Of a DNA stretch of 64,000 nt, positions 55,435-62,399 are shown in pieces. The DNA is taken from assembly GCA_934120645.1 (NCBI GenBank), contig CAKOUO010000001.1:248001-312000 (forward strand), written 5' to 3'. The notes below the pieces were generated by a model, which was not told the origin of the DNA, searched no databases, and saw only the letters and a list, made by a program, of their open reading frames with translations. Source of the stretch: an uncultured Clostridia bacterium (GTDB taxonomy: Bacteria; Bacillota; Clostridia; TANB77; CAG-508). Within the stretch, counting starts at the first letter, position 1. The number at the start of each line of letters is the position of its first letter. Position numbers and translations under genes: made by a program.

Positions 55435-56193
55435 CTAATTTTCTAGTTCATACATTATAATGCTTAACATATTTAATGCTACTGTTTCTGTTCTTAATAT
55501 TCTTTTTCCTAATGTAATTATTTGTGCTCCACTTTGTTTTAATTCTTCAACATCTTTAGGTTCTAGTCCACCTTCTGGTCCTATTATTATTCCAATTTGT
55601 ATTGTTTCATCTTGTTTTTTTATTGTATTTTTTAGTTGATTTATTTGTTGTTTTAATGTATTTTCTTTTTCATTTTCATAAGCTACTAATACTATATCAT
55701 ACTTTTCTATTAAATTACATATATTTTTTATATTTATTATATTATTTATTTGTGGTATCATATCTCTTCCACATTGTTTTGCTGCAACTTCTGATATTTT
55801 TTGCCATCTTTCTATTTTTTTATTTTTATCTTTTTCATTAAGTTTGACTACACATCTTTTCATTTCTACTGGTGTTATTTCATATACTCCTAGTTCTACT
55901 GATTTTTGTATGATGTATTCCATTTTATCTGCTTTTGGTAATCCTTGAAATATTGATACTTTTATATTAGATTCTGTTTTTTCTTCTAATTTTTGTTTTA
56001 TGTTGCATTCTATAGTTTCATCATTTATTTTGTCTATGTTGCATAAAAAGTTTTCTCCTGTTTGACTATTGCAAATTTCTAATTCTTCTCCTGTTTTTGC
56101 TCTTAGTACTTTTTTTATGTGATTTACATCTTGGCCTTTTATTATTATTTTATTTTCTTTAATTTGTTCTTCTTTTATAAAAAATTTTGGCAT
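55435..56193 (-). CDS. rsmE: 16S rRNA (uracil-1498-N3) methyltransferase
   Basis: SPOUT-family methyltransferase for U1498 of 16S rRNA (252 aa). An N-terminal PUA-like domain (HIKKVLRAKTGEELEI) is followed by the knotted SPOUT domain with IIGPEGGLEPKDVE and LGKRILRTETVALNML, which bind S-adenosylmethionine. ATG at 56193 has GGAGG just before; an ATG 12 bases upstream is part of the ATGGAGG site. First gene of the yicC-remA-rpoZ-gmk group. Confidence 0.94.
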   Translation of the reverse strand: MPKFFIKEEQIKENKIIIKGQDVNHIKKVLRAKTGEELEICNSQTGENFLCNIDKINDETIECNIKQKLEEKTESNIKVSIFQGLPKADKMEYIIQKSVELGVYEITPVEMKRCVVKLNEKDKNKKIERWQKISEVAAKQCGRDMIPQINNIINIKNICNLIEKYDIVLVAYENEKENTLKQQINQLKNTIKKQDETIQIGIIIGPEGGLEPKDVEELKQSGAQIITLGKRILRTETVALNMLSIIMYELEN

Positions 56194-56238
56194 AATTTCC
56201 TCCATGCTTTTTTGGATGTATTATTATTTATATTTGGA

Positions 56239-56267
56239 ATTATATCATATTATTTTTTCTTTTTCAA
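56239..56267 (-). promoter_or_regulatory. rsmE promoter, TTGAAA-17-TATAAT
   Basis: Minus-strand TTGAAA (56267-56262), 17 bases, TATAAT (56244-56239) with a TGA extension. Divergent from the promoter at 56304. Confidence 0.75.
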
Positions 56268-56303
56268 ACAAAAATGTTATCTCAATAATTTTGCTGTTTT
56301 TTA

Positions 56304-56332
56304 TTGACCTTGGTACAATAATATGTTATAAT
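56304..56332 (+). promoter_or_regulatory. Strong promoter of structured RNA, TTGACC-17-TATAAT
   Basis: TTGACC (56304-56309), 17 bases, TATAAT (56327-56332) with a TGT extension. Transcription would start near 56339. Confidence 0.8.
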
Positions 56333-56338
56333 ATTATT

Positions 56339-56718
56339 GTATTTGCAAAAGCAAATGCATTGTCACTGCTATAAGTATTTATTATTTTAAATACTTAATA
56401 GTTAAACCCAGCTTTCAATTATGGAGGTAGCTTTATGATTAGAAATGGACCCAACGTTAATCTTTCATACTTAAATCTTAAAAAAAGTTTCAGGTGATGA
56501 TTAGGCGGCCGATGTAGCACGCGCGATGCGATGGGAAGGGTAAACTTATGAAAAAAAATGGCAGTTTCCCAGTGGGATTTGTCCCACTTATGTGGTTCAC
56601 TTACGAAAGTGAAAAAAGATGTGATTGAAAGAGTCTAATCATCTTTTATACCACGAAAAAAGACTCATAATTTAATTAAAAAAAGAACTAGAGAATATAT
56701 TCTCTGGTTCTTTTTTTT
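56339..56718 (+). ncRNA. Structured non-coding RNA of about 375 bases (raiA-type or new class)
   Basis: A 510-base region without a normal gene has a strong promoter, a perfect terminator and dense pairing. Visible helices: 56339-56346 with 56351-56358; 56373-56380 with 56389-56396; 56571-56577 with 56582-56588; 56596-56602 with 56607-56613; 56616-56626 with 56637-56645. The loop of the last (GAGTCT, 56631-56636) pairs with AGACTC (56661-56666), a pseudoknot, and GTGG (56592-56595) pairs with CCAC (56651-56654). The centre (56500-56530) is an island of G+C unlike its surroundings. It is not tmRNA, RNase P or SRP RNA by motif. I suspect the raiA class from Clostridia, without certainty. A 20-codon ORF with a perfect ribosome-binding site lies at 56435-56497. 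Confidence 0.7.
56435..56497 (+). other. 20-codon ORF inside the structured RNA
   Basis: GGAGG (56423-56427) lies seven bases before an ATG that opens 20 codons (begins MIRNGPNVNLSYL, ends KKSFR). It may be a leader peptide, a real small protein, or chance within an RNA whose GGAGG has a structural role. Confidence 0.3.
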
Positions 56719-56719
56719 T
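56683..56719. terminator. Bidirectional terminator of structured RNA and rubrerythrin
   Basis: A long stem, AAGAAC...GAGAAT (56683-56696) with its complement up to 56712, flanked by A and T runs on both sides. It ends the plus-strand RNA and the minus-strand rubrerythrin gene. Confidence 0.85.
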
Positions 56720-57257
56720 AATAATTTTCTGCTTTTATTTCAAAATATGCTTTTGGATGGCTACAAACTGGACATATTTCTGGTGCACTTTTTCCAATTA
56801 CTATATGTCCGCAATTTCTACATTTCCAGATTCTATCTCCTTCTTTGCTGAATACTAATCCATCTTCAACATTTTCTAATAGTTTTAAATATCTTTGTTC
56901 ATGTTCTTTTTCTATCTTTCCTACTTCTGAAAATAGATATGCAATATGGTCAAATCCTTCTTCTTTAGCTTCTTTGGCCATTCTTTCATACATATCTGTC
57001 CATTCGTAGTTTTCTCCTTCTGCAGCTGCTTTTAAATTTTCTTCTGTTGTTTTTATTTCTCCACCTTGTAATAATTTGAACCACATTTTTGCATGTTCTT
57101 TTTCATTGTCTGCTGTTTCTTGGAATATGGCTGCTATTTGTTCATATCCTTCTTTTTTTGCTTTACTTGCAAAATATGTATATTTATTTCTTGCTTGAGA
57201 TTCTCCTGCAAAAGCTTCCATTAAATTTTTTTCTGTTTTTGATCCTTTTAATTCCAT
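56718..57257 (-). CDS. rbr: Rubrerythrin
   Basis: Non-heme iron peroxidase of anaerobes (179 aa) that reduces hydrogen peroxide. The ferritin-like diiron domain has EAFAGESQARNKY, ETADNEKEHAK and EVGKIEKEHEQRY; the C-terminal rubredoxin domain has CRNCGHI and CPVCSHPKAYF with four Cys for iron. Typical of strict anaerobes. AGGAGG upstream and own promoter. Confidence 0.96.
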   Translation of the reverse strand: MELKGSKTEKNLMEAFAGESQARNKYTYFASKAKKEGYEQIAAIFQETADNEKEHAKMWFKLLQGGEIKTTEENLKAAAEGENYEWTDMYERMAKEAKEEGFDHIAYLFSEVGKIEKEHEQRYLKLLENVEDGLVFSKEGDRIWKCRNCGHIVIGKSAPEICPVCSHPKAYFEIKAENY

Positions 57258-57293
57258 TTTAATTCCTCCCTATTTGTTATAATTTTTATCCAT

Positions 57294-57322
57294 ATTTTAT
57301 ATAAAAACATAGTTTTTGTCAA
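57294..57322 (-). promoter_or_regulatory. Rubrerythrin promoter, TTGACA-17-TAAAAT
   Basis: Minus-strand TTGACA (57322-57317), 17 bases, TAAAAT (57299-57294). Confidence 0.7.
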
Positions 57323-57352
57323 TAGATTTTTGTGTTTACATTTAAAACTATT

Positions 57353-57398
57353 AAAATAGCACTATAATTGGTAATTATACCCTTTATAGTGCTATTTT
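57353..57398 (-). terminator. Terminator after the 80-aa gene
   Basis: A perfect 14-bp stem, AAAATAGCACTATA (57353-57366) with its complement (57385-57398), adjacent to the stop of the gene at 57400. Confidence 0.7.
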
Positions 57399-57399
57399 T

Positions 57400-57642
57400 T
57401 CAATTACTTGTTAGCCCGTTTTTTTCATCATAATCCAAAATAATAACTCTTCTTTTTACATCTCTTTCAAATCTAAGAAATGCTTCTTTTGTTACATTTG
57501 GAATAGAGTACTTTTTCCGAATCAATTCGTTCACATCTTCCATCTGAATTTCTTCACAGCTTAACACAAGCATTATTTCCGCTTTTGCTTCTGCTTCGTT
57601 TGATGCTTCTTCAAACTCGAACCTTATAGGCATAATTTGCAT
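57400..57642 (-). CDS. Small acidic protein of unknown function (80 aa)
   Basis: An 80-aa soluble protein starting MQIMPIRFEFEEASNEAEAK, with an acidic N-terminal half and a basic C-terminal half (FERDVKRRVIILDYDEKNG). No known domain is seen. It has a perfect AGGAGG site and a terminator of its own, so it is likely real. It lies between rubrerythrin and the U32 gene, transcribed away from the latter. Confidence 0.7.
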   Translation of the reverse strand: MQIMPIRFEFEEASNEAEAKAEIMLVLSCEEIQMEDVNELIRKKYSIPNVTKEAFLRFERDVKRRVIILDYDEKNGLTSN

Positions 57643-57735
57643 AGGAATTCCTCCTTTTTTTTACTGCAAAACTACAAGCTACTTGATATTATTCTATCAT
57701 TTGACTTTTTCTTAGTCAACATTTTTATTATAAAT

Positions 57736-57764
57736 TTTACAATATTGTCGAATAATGTTATAAT
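57736..57764 (+). promoter_or_regulatory. U32 gene promoter, TTTACA-17-TATAAT
   Basis: TTTACA (57736-57741), 17 bases, TATAAT (57759-57764) with a TGT extension, 26 bases before the U32 ATG. Confidence 0.75.
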
Positions 57765-57790
57765 ATTTAAAAATATTATGGAGGTTAAAA

Positions 57791-59923
57791 ATGATTGACT
57801 TACTTTCGCCAGTTGGTGATTTTGAATGTCTAAAAGCTGCTGTTCAAAATGGTGCAAACAGTGTATATTTTGGTTCTGATTTATTTAGTGCAAGAGCATA
57901 TGCTTCTAATTTTAATTTGGAAGATTTAGAAAAAGCAATTATATATGCAAAAACTCGTGGTGTAAAAACTAATTTAACATTAAACACTTTAGTAACAGAT
58001 ACTGAATTTAAAGATGCTTTTGATCTTGCAAAAAAAGCTTATGAATTTGGTATAGATGCTATAATAGTACAAGATTTAGGACTTGCTAAGCAATTGATAA
58101 AACACTTTCCTGATTTAGATATTCATGCAAGTACACAAATGACTGTGCATAATTTACAAGGTGTATTAGAAATGCAAAAATTAGGTTTTAAAAGATGTGT
58201 TCTTTCTCGTGAACTTTCTATTCGTGAAATAGAGTATATTTGTAAAAATTCTAATATAGAAATCGAATGTTTTATCCATGGTGCTTTATGTATTTCTTAT
58301 TCTGGTCAATGTTTATTTTCTAGTATGATAGGTGGTCGTTCTGGTAACCGTGGAAAGTGTGCACAGCCTTGTAGATTGCCTTATGAATTATTAGAAAATA
58401 CTAAGACTATAGATCATGGTCATCTTCTAAGCACTCGTGATTTATGTGGTTTAGATTTTATTCCTGACTTAATAAATGCTGGTGTTACTTGTTTAAAAAT
58501 TGAAGGAAGAATGAAAAATCCTGAGTATGTTGCAACAGTTACAAAGATATATAGAAAATATATAGATTTAGCTATTAGTTCTGAAAATTATAAAATAGAT
58601 GAGGCTGATAGAAAAACTTTATTACAAGTTTTTAATAGAGGTAAGTTCTCTAGTGGTCATCTTTTGGATGAACCTAATAAAAATCTAGTGTTTAAAGAAA
58701 AGCCTAATAATATGGGGTTATTTTTAGGTAAAGTTGAAAAATATAATAAAAATAAAGGTCTTATAACTGTAAAATTATCTGAAACTATTGAACTTGGGGA
58801 TACAATTTCTTTAGAAAAAGAAAATGGTTCTTATAATGTTTCTGAGTTGATGATTAAAGATAAAAATATAAAAGAAACTTATATAGGTCAAACTGTTACT
58901 ATTGGAAGAATGAAGGGAAACATAAATTTAGGTGATAAAATCTTTAAAATGTCATCTAAGAAGTTAAATTTATTAGCTCATGATAGTATAAATGGAGAAC
59001 ATAGAAAAGTTAATTTAAATTGTAAAGTATTAATTAAGCATAATCAACCTATGCAAATAGAAATTACTTCTGCTAATAATTTAGATACTTATTCAAATCT
59101 AGATATTATTTGTACTTCAGATATTATTCCTGAAGTTGCTAAAAATAAACCTTTAGATAAGGAAAGAGTTTTATCACAATTAAATAAAACTAATAATTCT
59201 ATTTATGAATTTAAAAATATTAAAATTGATTTGGATGATAATATTTTTATACCAAAAATAAGTGCTTTAAATGAATTAAGAAGAAATGCTTTAGATGCTA
59301 CATACAATTTTGCCATTAAGAATATAAAAAGAAATTCTTCTGATATAACAACTTATGATAAATTAAATATTTCTTATGATTCTAATCTTTCTAAAAATAA
59401 TCAAGTTTCTGTTTTATTAAATATTTTAAATATGGATTTTGATTACTCAAATTTAGATGGTTTTGAAAATGTTTATATTCCTTTAAAGTATTTTTCTATA
59501 AAGAAATATTCTAACATTTTAGAAACTTTACAAAAAAAGTTTAATATTTATGTTTATATGCCTACAATAATTAAAGCTAATTATAGAAATTTATTTTATA
59601 ATAATATTGAAAATTTGATCAAAAATTATACTATTAAGGGATTTGTTATTTCAAATATATCAAATCTAAAATTGCTAGAAAATGTTTTAAATAATAAATC
59701 TTATAATTTTGAATTAATTTCAAATTATACTTTTAACATTTTTAATTTATATAGTGTTAGTGAACTTAAAAATTTAGGGGTATCTAGGTTTACTATTTCT
59801 CCTGAATCTAATAAAGATATAATATTAAGTTTGTGTAATAATTCTTGTTTACCTAAAGAGTTAATTGTTTATGGGAAAACACCTCTTATGAATATAAATT
59901 ACTGCCTTGTTCGGAAAAACTAA
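57791..59923 (+). pseudogene. U32 family peptidase/RlhA-like protein, main part (frameshifted near the 3' end)
   Basis: A 710-codon frame of the U32 family with the DUF3656-type middle domain. The family includes collagenase-like peptidases and the rRNA hydroxylase RlhA. The core motif ECFIHGALCISYSGQC, then GNRGKCAQPCRLPY, carries the conserved Cys residues, which in RlhA-like proteins hold an iron-sulfur cluster. The frame ends NINYCLVRKN, whereas the expected continuation NYCLFGKTNKCYPTC is read one base out of phase from 59907. Removing one base near 59905 restores a single protein of about 808 residues. GGAGG lies six bases before ATG 57791. Confidence 0.85.
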
Positions 59924-60215
59924 TAAATGCTACCCTACTTGTGTTTCTAAATGTATGTCAAATAATTCTTATTATTTAAAAGATAGATTAAATATGAATT
60001 TCAGAATTTTATTTGATAATATACAAACCGTTTCAACAATCTATAATAGTAAAATTACTTCTATTTGTGCTAATGAATTTAATATAGATTGTCCTAGAAT
60101 TGATATTTTGGACGAGTCTATTGACGAAATTAATCATATTGTTGAAGTTGTTAAAAGTGGAAACCGATTAGAAGGTAAAGAATTTACAAACGGAAATTTA
60201 AATAGAGAAATATAA
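59907..60215 (+). pseudogene. U32 family protein, C-terminal fragment
   Basis: In the shifted frame this continues the U32 protein with FGKTNKCYPTC, LKDRLNMNFRI and a segment QTVSTIYNSKITS typical of the C-terminus of this family. The nominal TTG start has no ribosome-binding site, so it is the tail of the gene at 57791 and not a separate gene. Confidence 0.85.
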
Positions 60216-60250
60216 TGTCCTTTTGGGGACGTTTCCCAAAAGGACATTAT
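60212..60250. repeat. REP-like hairpin, copy 1
   Basis: A perfect 16-bp stem (60212-60227 with 60235-60250) around loop GGACGTTT-like bases 60228-60234; core TGTCCTTTTGGGG. It lies on the U32 stop and the 3' end of the RNHCP gene. A second copy in inverted orientation is at 60620-60652. Confidence 0.8.
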
Positions 60251-60564
60251 ATTTGTTTACTACTTAAATCAATTAATAAATCCATATTATCATCTTTAGC
60301 AGCTTTATTTCTTCTAATAGCTCCACATTTTTTACATCTAAAAACAATAACATATCCTTTTTTACCATCAATTTCCATACTTACAGGTTCTAAATCTCCA
60401 TGACATTCTTCTGCTCTATCTCCTGGATTTTTATCTACATGTTTTGAATGCAAACAATATGGACAATGGTTTCTACATGAATATCCTAGTTTAGGTACTT
60501 TTTTACCACAGTTTTCACATATAAATTCTTCATCAATTTCTGTAAATTTACTATCTTTTAACAT
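60247..60564 (-). CDS. RNHCP domain protein
   Basis: A 105-aa small zinc-binding-type protein. CENCGKKV, the name-giving SCRNHCPYCLHSKHVD, then PGDRAEECHGDLEPVS and FRCKKCGAIRRNKAAKDD match the RNHCP family of unknown function. Cys pairs suggest two zinc sites. AAGGAG upstream. The gene is bracketed by two inverted copies of the same hairpin. Confidence 0.92.
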   Translation of the reverse strand: MLKDSKFTEIDEEFICENCGKKVPKLGYSCRNHCPYCLHSKHVDKNPGDRAEECHGDLEPVSMEIDGKKGYVIVFRCKKCGAIRRNKAAKDDNMDLLIDLSSKQI

Positions 60565-60619
60565 TCTATTCTCCTTTTAAAATAAACGAACTAATAATGT
60601 TTTGTCCTTTTTGATGACG

Positions 60620-60652
60620 ATGTCCTTTTGGGAAACGTCCCCAAAAGGACAT
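60620..60652. repeat. REP-like hairpin, copy 2 (inverted)
   Basis: A 13-bp stem (60620-60632 with 60640-60652) with loop AAACGTC, the reverse complement of the loop of copy 1 (GACGTTT). It reaches the stop of the nucleoside kinase gene. A partial third copy, TTTGTCCTTTTTGATGACG, lies just before it. Confidence 0.8.
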
Positions 60653-62295
60653 TAGTGTAAGTCAAATGTTCCGCCACCTAAGAATTCTTTTAGTAATGAG
60701 TTATCTGGTACATAGTTGTTTGGTATTTCTTTAAAGTATTTTAACATGTCTATTAATCGTTGTGCTTCTGCATATTCTACATTGTCTTTTCCTATTTCTT
60801 CTAATAGTGGCATTGCTATTGGTTTTAATGCACTTAATTCATAGATTAATGATGTGTTAAATATTTTATCTGCTTCTTCTTGGAATGGGAATATATTTTT
60901 TTCTTCTCCTTCTGTTACTTTATGCCAGGTGTTTAGTGTATGTATTGCAGAATAATTTCTAAATTGATAATCTCTTACTATTCTTCTTATTAGTCTTGTG
61001 TCTGTTGTTGATATTCTGTTGTATCTATCCATGTTTAGTACTGTTAATGCACTTATATAAATTTTATATTTTTGGTCTTTTGATATTTGACTTGTTAGTT
61101 TGTCGTTTAAGCAATGTATTCCTTCCATTACTAGTACTTCGTCTTCTGCTAATTTCATTTTTTTGCCATTATATCTTTTTGTTCCCACACTAAAGTCAAA
61201 TTCTGGTACTTCTATTTCTTCTCCATTTAATAATTTTACAAGATGTTCATTTAATAATTTTAAATCTATTGCTTCTATACATTCAAAATTATATTCTCCA
61301 TTTGCATCTCTTGGTGTGTCTTGTCTTTCTACAAAATAGTTATCTACTGATATTGTTACTGGTTTTATTCCATTTAGTCTTAATTGAATTCCTAATCTTT
61401 GTGCAAATGTTGTTTTTCCTGATGATGATGGTCCTGCTATTAATATCATTTTTACATTTTTTCTTTTTGCTATATCATCTGCTATATTTGCTATTTTCTT
61501 TTCATGTAATGCTTCTGCAAGCATTATTATGTCTTTTATTCTATTTTCTTCTATTGCTTTATTTAATTTATATACTGTAATAACATCTAATACAGAGTGT
61601 ATTTTTTCAAATTCTTCTAATGCCCATGCTAATTTTTTTGTTTCTACAAATGCAGGTAATTTTTCTGGTGCTTTTGAACTTGGATATCTAATTAAAAATC
61701 CGTCTTGATATTTAATTATATCAAACATTTTTATAACTCCAGTTCTGTTTGCAAGTGTTCCAAAACAATAATTGTAATAATCTTCACAAAAATACATGTA
61801 TATTATTTTATTTTGTTTTAAATCAAATTGAAGACGTCCTTTTGATGTGTTATTTTTTTCATAAAATTTTTTAGCTTCTTGTCTTGTCATTTCTACTTTT
61901 TTTATCTCTAGGTCTTCTTCTACTATTTTTGTAATCTCTTCTTTTAAATTTTCAACAAATTCATTTGTTATTTTTATTTTGTCGCATTTGCAAAACATTG
62001 CATCTCCAAGTTGATATTCTACTGTTAATTTTTCATTTGGATATAACCTTTCAAATGCCTTTCCCATTATATATACTAATGTTCTTATATATATTTTCAT
62101 TCCTTCTTTTGATTTTGTGTCTATTAGTGAGATTTTTGCTCCATCTTCAATTTCTGTTTCTAAGTTTCTATATTCATTATTATATCTACAACCTAATACT
62201 TGATATTTATTCTCTTTTATTTGTTTTTCAAACAGTTTGTCTACTGTTGTTTTTTCTTCTATTTCCATTTGTTTGTTTTCATATGTTATTTTCAT
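60652..62295 (-). CDS. Nucleoside (uridine) kinase family protein with ThrRS-like N-terminus
   Basis: A 547-aa protein in which an N-terminal part (about 1-190) resembles the TGS and second additional domains of threonyl-tRNA synthetase, and the rest is a uridine kinase/PRK-type P-loop kinase. Walker A is AGPSSSGKTTFA (near 290); the kinase segments SVDNYFVERQDTPRD and VLVMEGIHCLND follow. This fusion is known in Clostridia and Thermotogae and acts as a nucleoside kinase. AGGAGG upstream. Confidence 0.9.
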   Translation of the reverse strand: MKITYENKQMEIEEKTTVDKLFEKQIKENKYQVLGCRYNNEYRNLETEIEDGAKISLIDTKSKEGMKIYIRTLVYIMGKAFERLYPNEKLTVEYQLGDAMFCKCDKIKITNEFVENLKEEITKIVEEDLEIKKVEMTRQEAKKFYEKNNTSKGRLQFDLKQNKIIYMYFCEDYYNYCFGTLANRTGVIKMFDIIKYQDGFLIRYPSSKAPEKLPAFVETKKLAWALEEFEKIHSVLDVITVYKLNKAIEENRIKDIIMLAEALHEKKIANIADDIAKRKNVKMILIAGPSSSGKTTFAQRLGIQLRLNGIKPVTISVDNYFVERQDTPRDANGEYNFECIEAIDLKLLNEHLVKLLNGEEIEVPEFDFSVGTKRYNGKKMKLAEDEVLVMEGIHCLNDKLTSQISKDQKYKIYISALTVLNMDRYNRISTTDTRLIRRIVRDYQFRNYSAIHTLNTWHKVTEGEEKNIFPFQEEADKIFNTSLIYELSALKPIAMPLLEEIGKDNVEYAEAQRLIDMLKYFKEIPNNYVPDNSLLKEFLGGGTFDLH

Positions 62296-62356
62296 GTTTG
62301 TTCCTCCTTAATTTTGTACTTTGTTATTTTATCTCAATTACAAAAATAAGTCAATT

Positions 62357-62393
62357 AAAAAAAGATAACCAAATTTAATTTTGATTATCTTTT
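62357..62393 (-). terminator. Terminator after the second BY-kinase gene
   Basis: AAAAGATAA (62360-62368) pairs with TTATCTTTT (62385-62393), then a T run on the minus strand. Confidence 0.7.
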
Positions 62394-62399
62394 CTATTT

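Noticed and set aside
56339..56718. tmRNA, RNase P RNA or SRP RNA as identity of the structured RNA
   Set aside because: The tRNA-like ends of tmRNA, the GAGGAAAGTCC motif of RNase P and the SRP Alu/S-domain motifs are not found.
57672..57857. A 61-codon minus-strand frame
   Set aside because: It is antisense to the U32 start and promoter, has no ribosome-binding site and no recognisable sequence.
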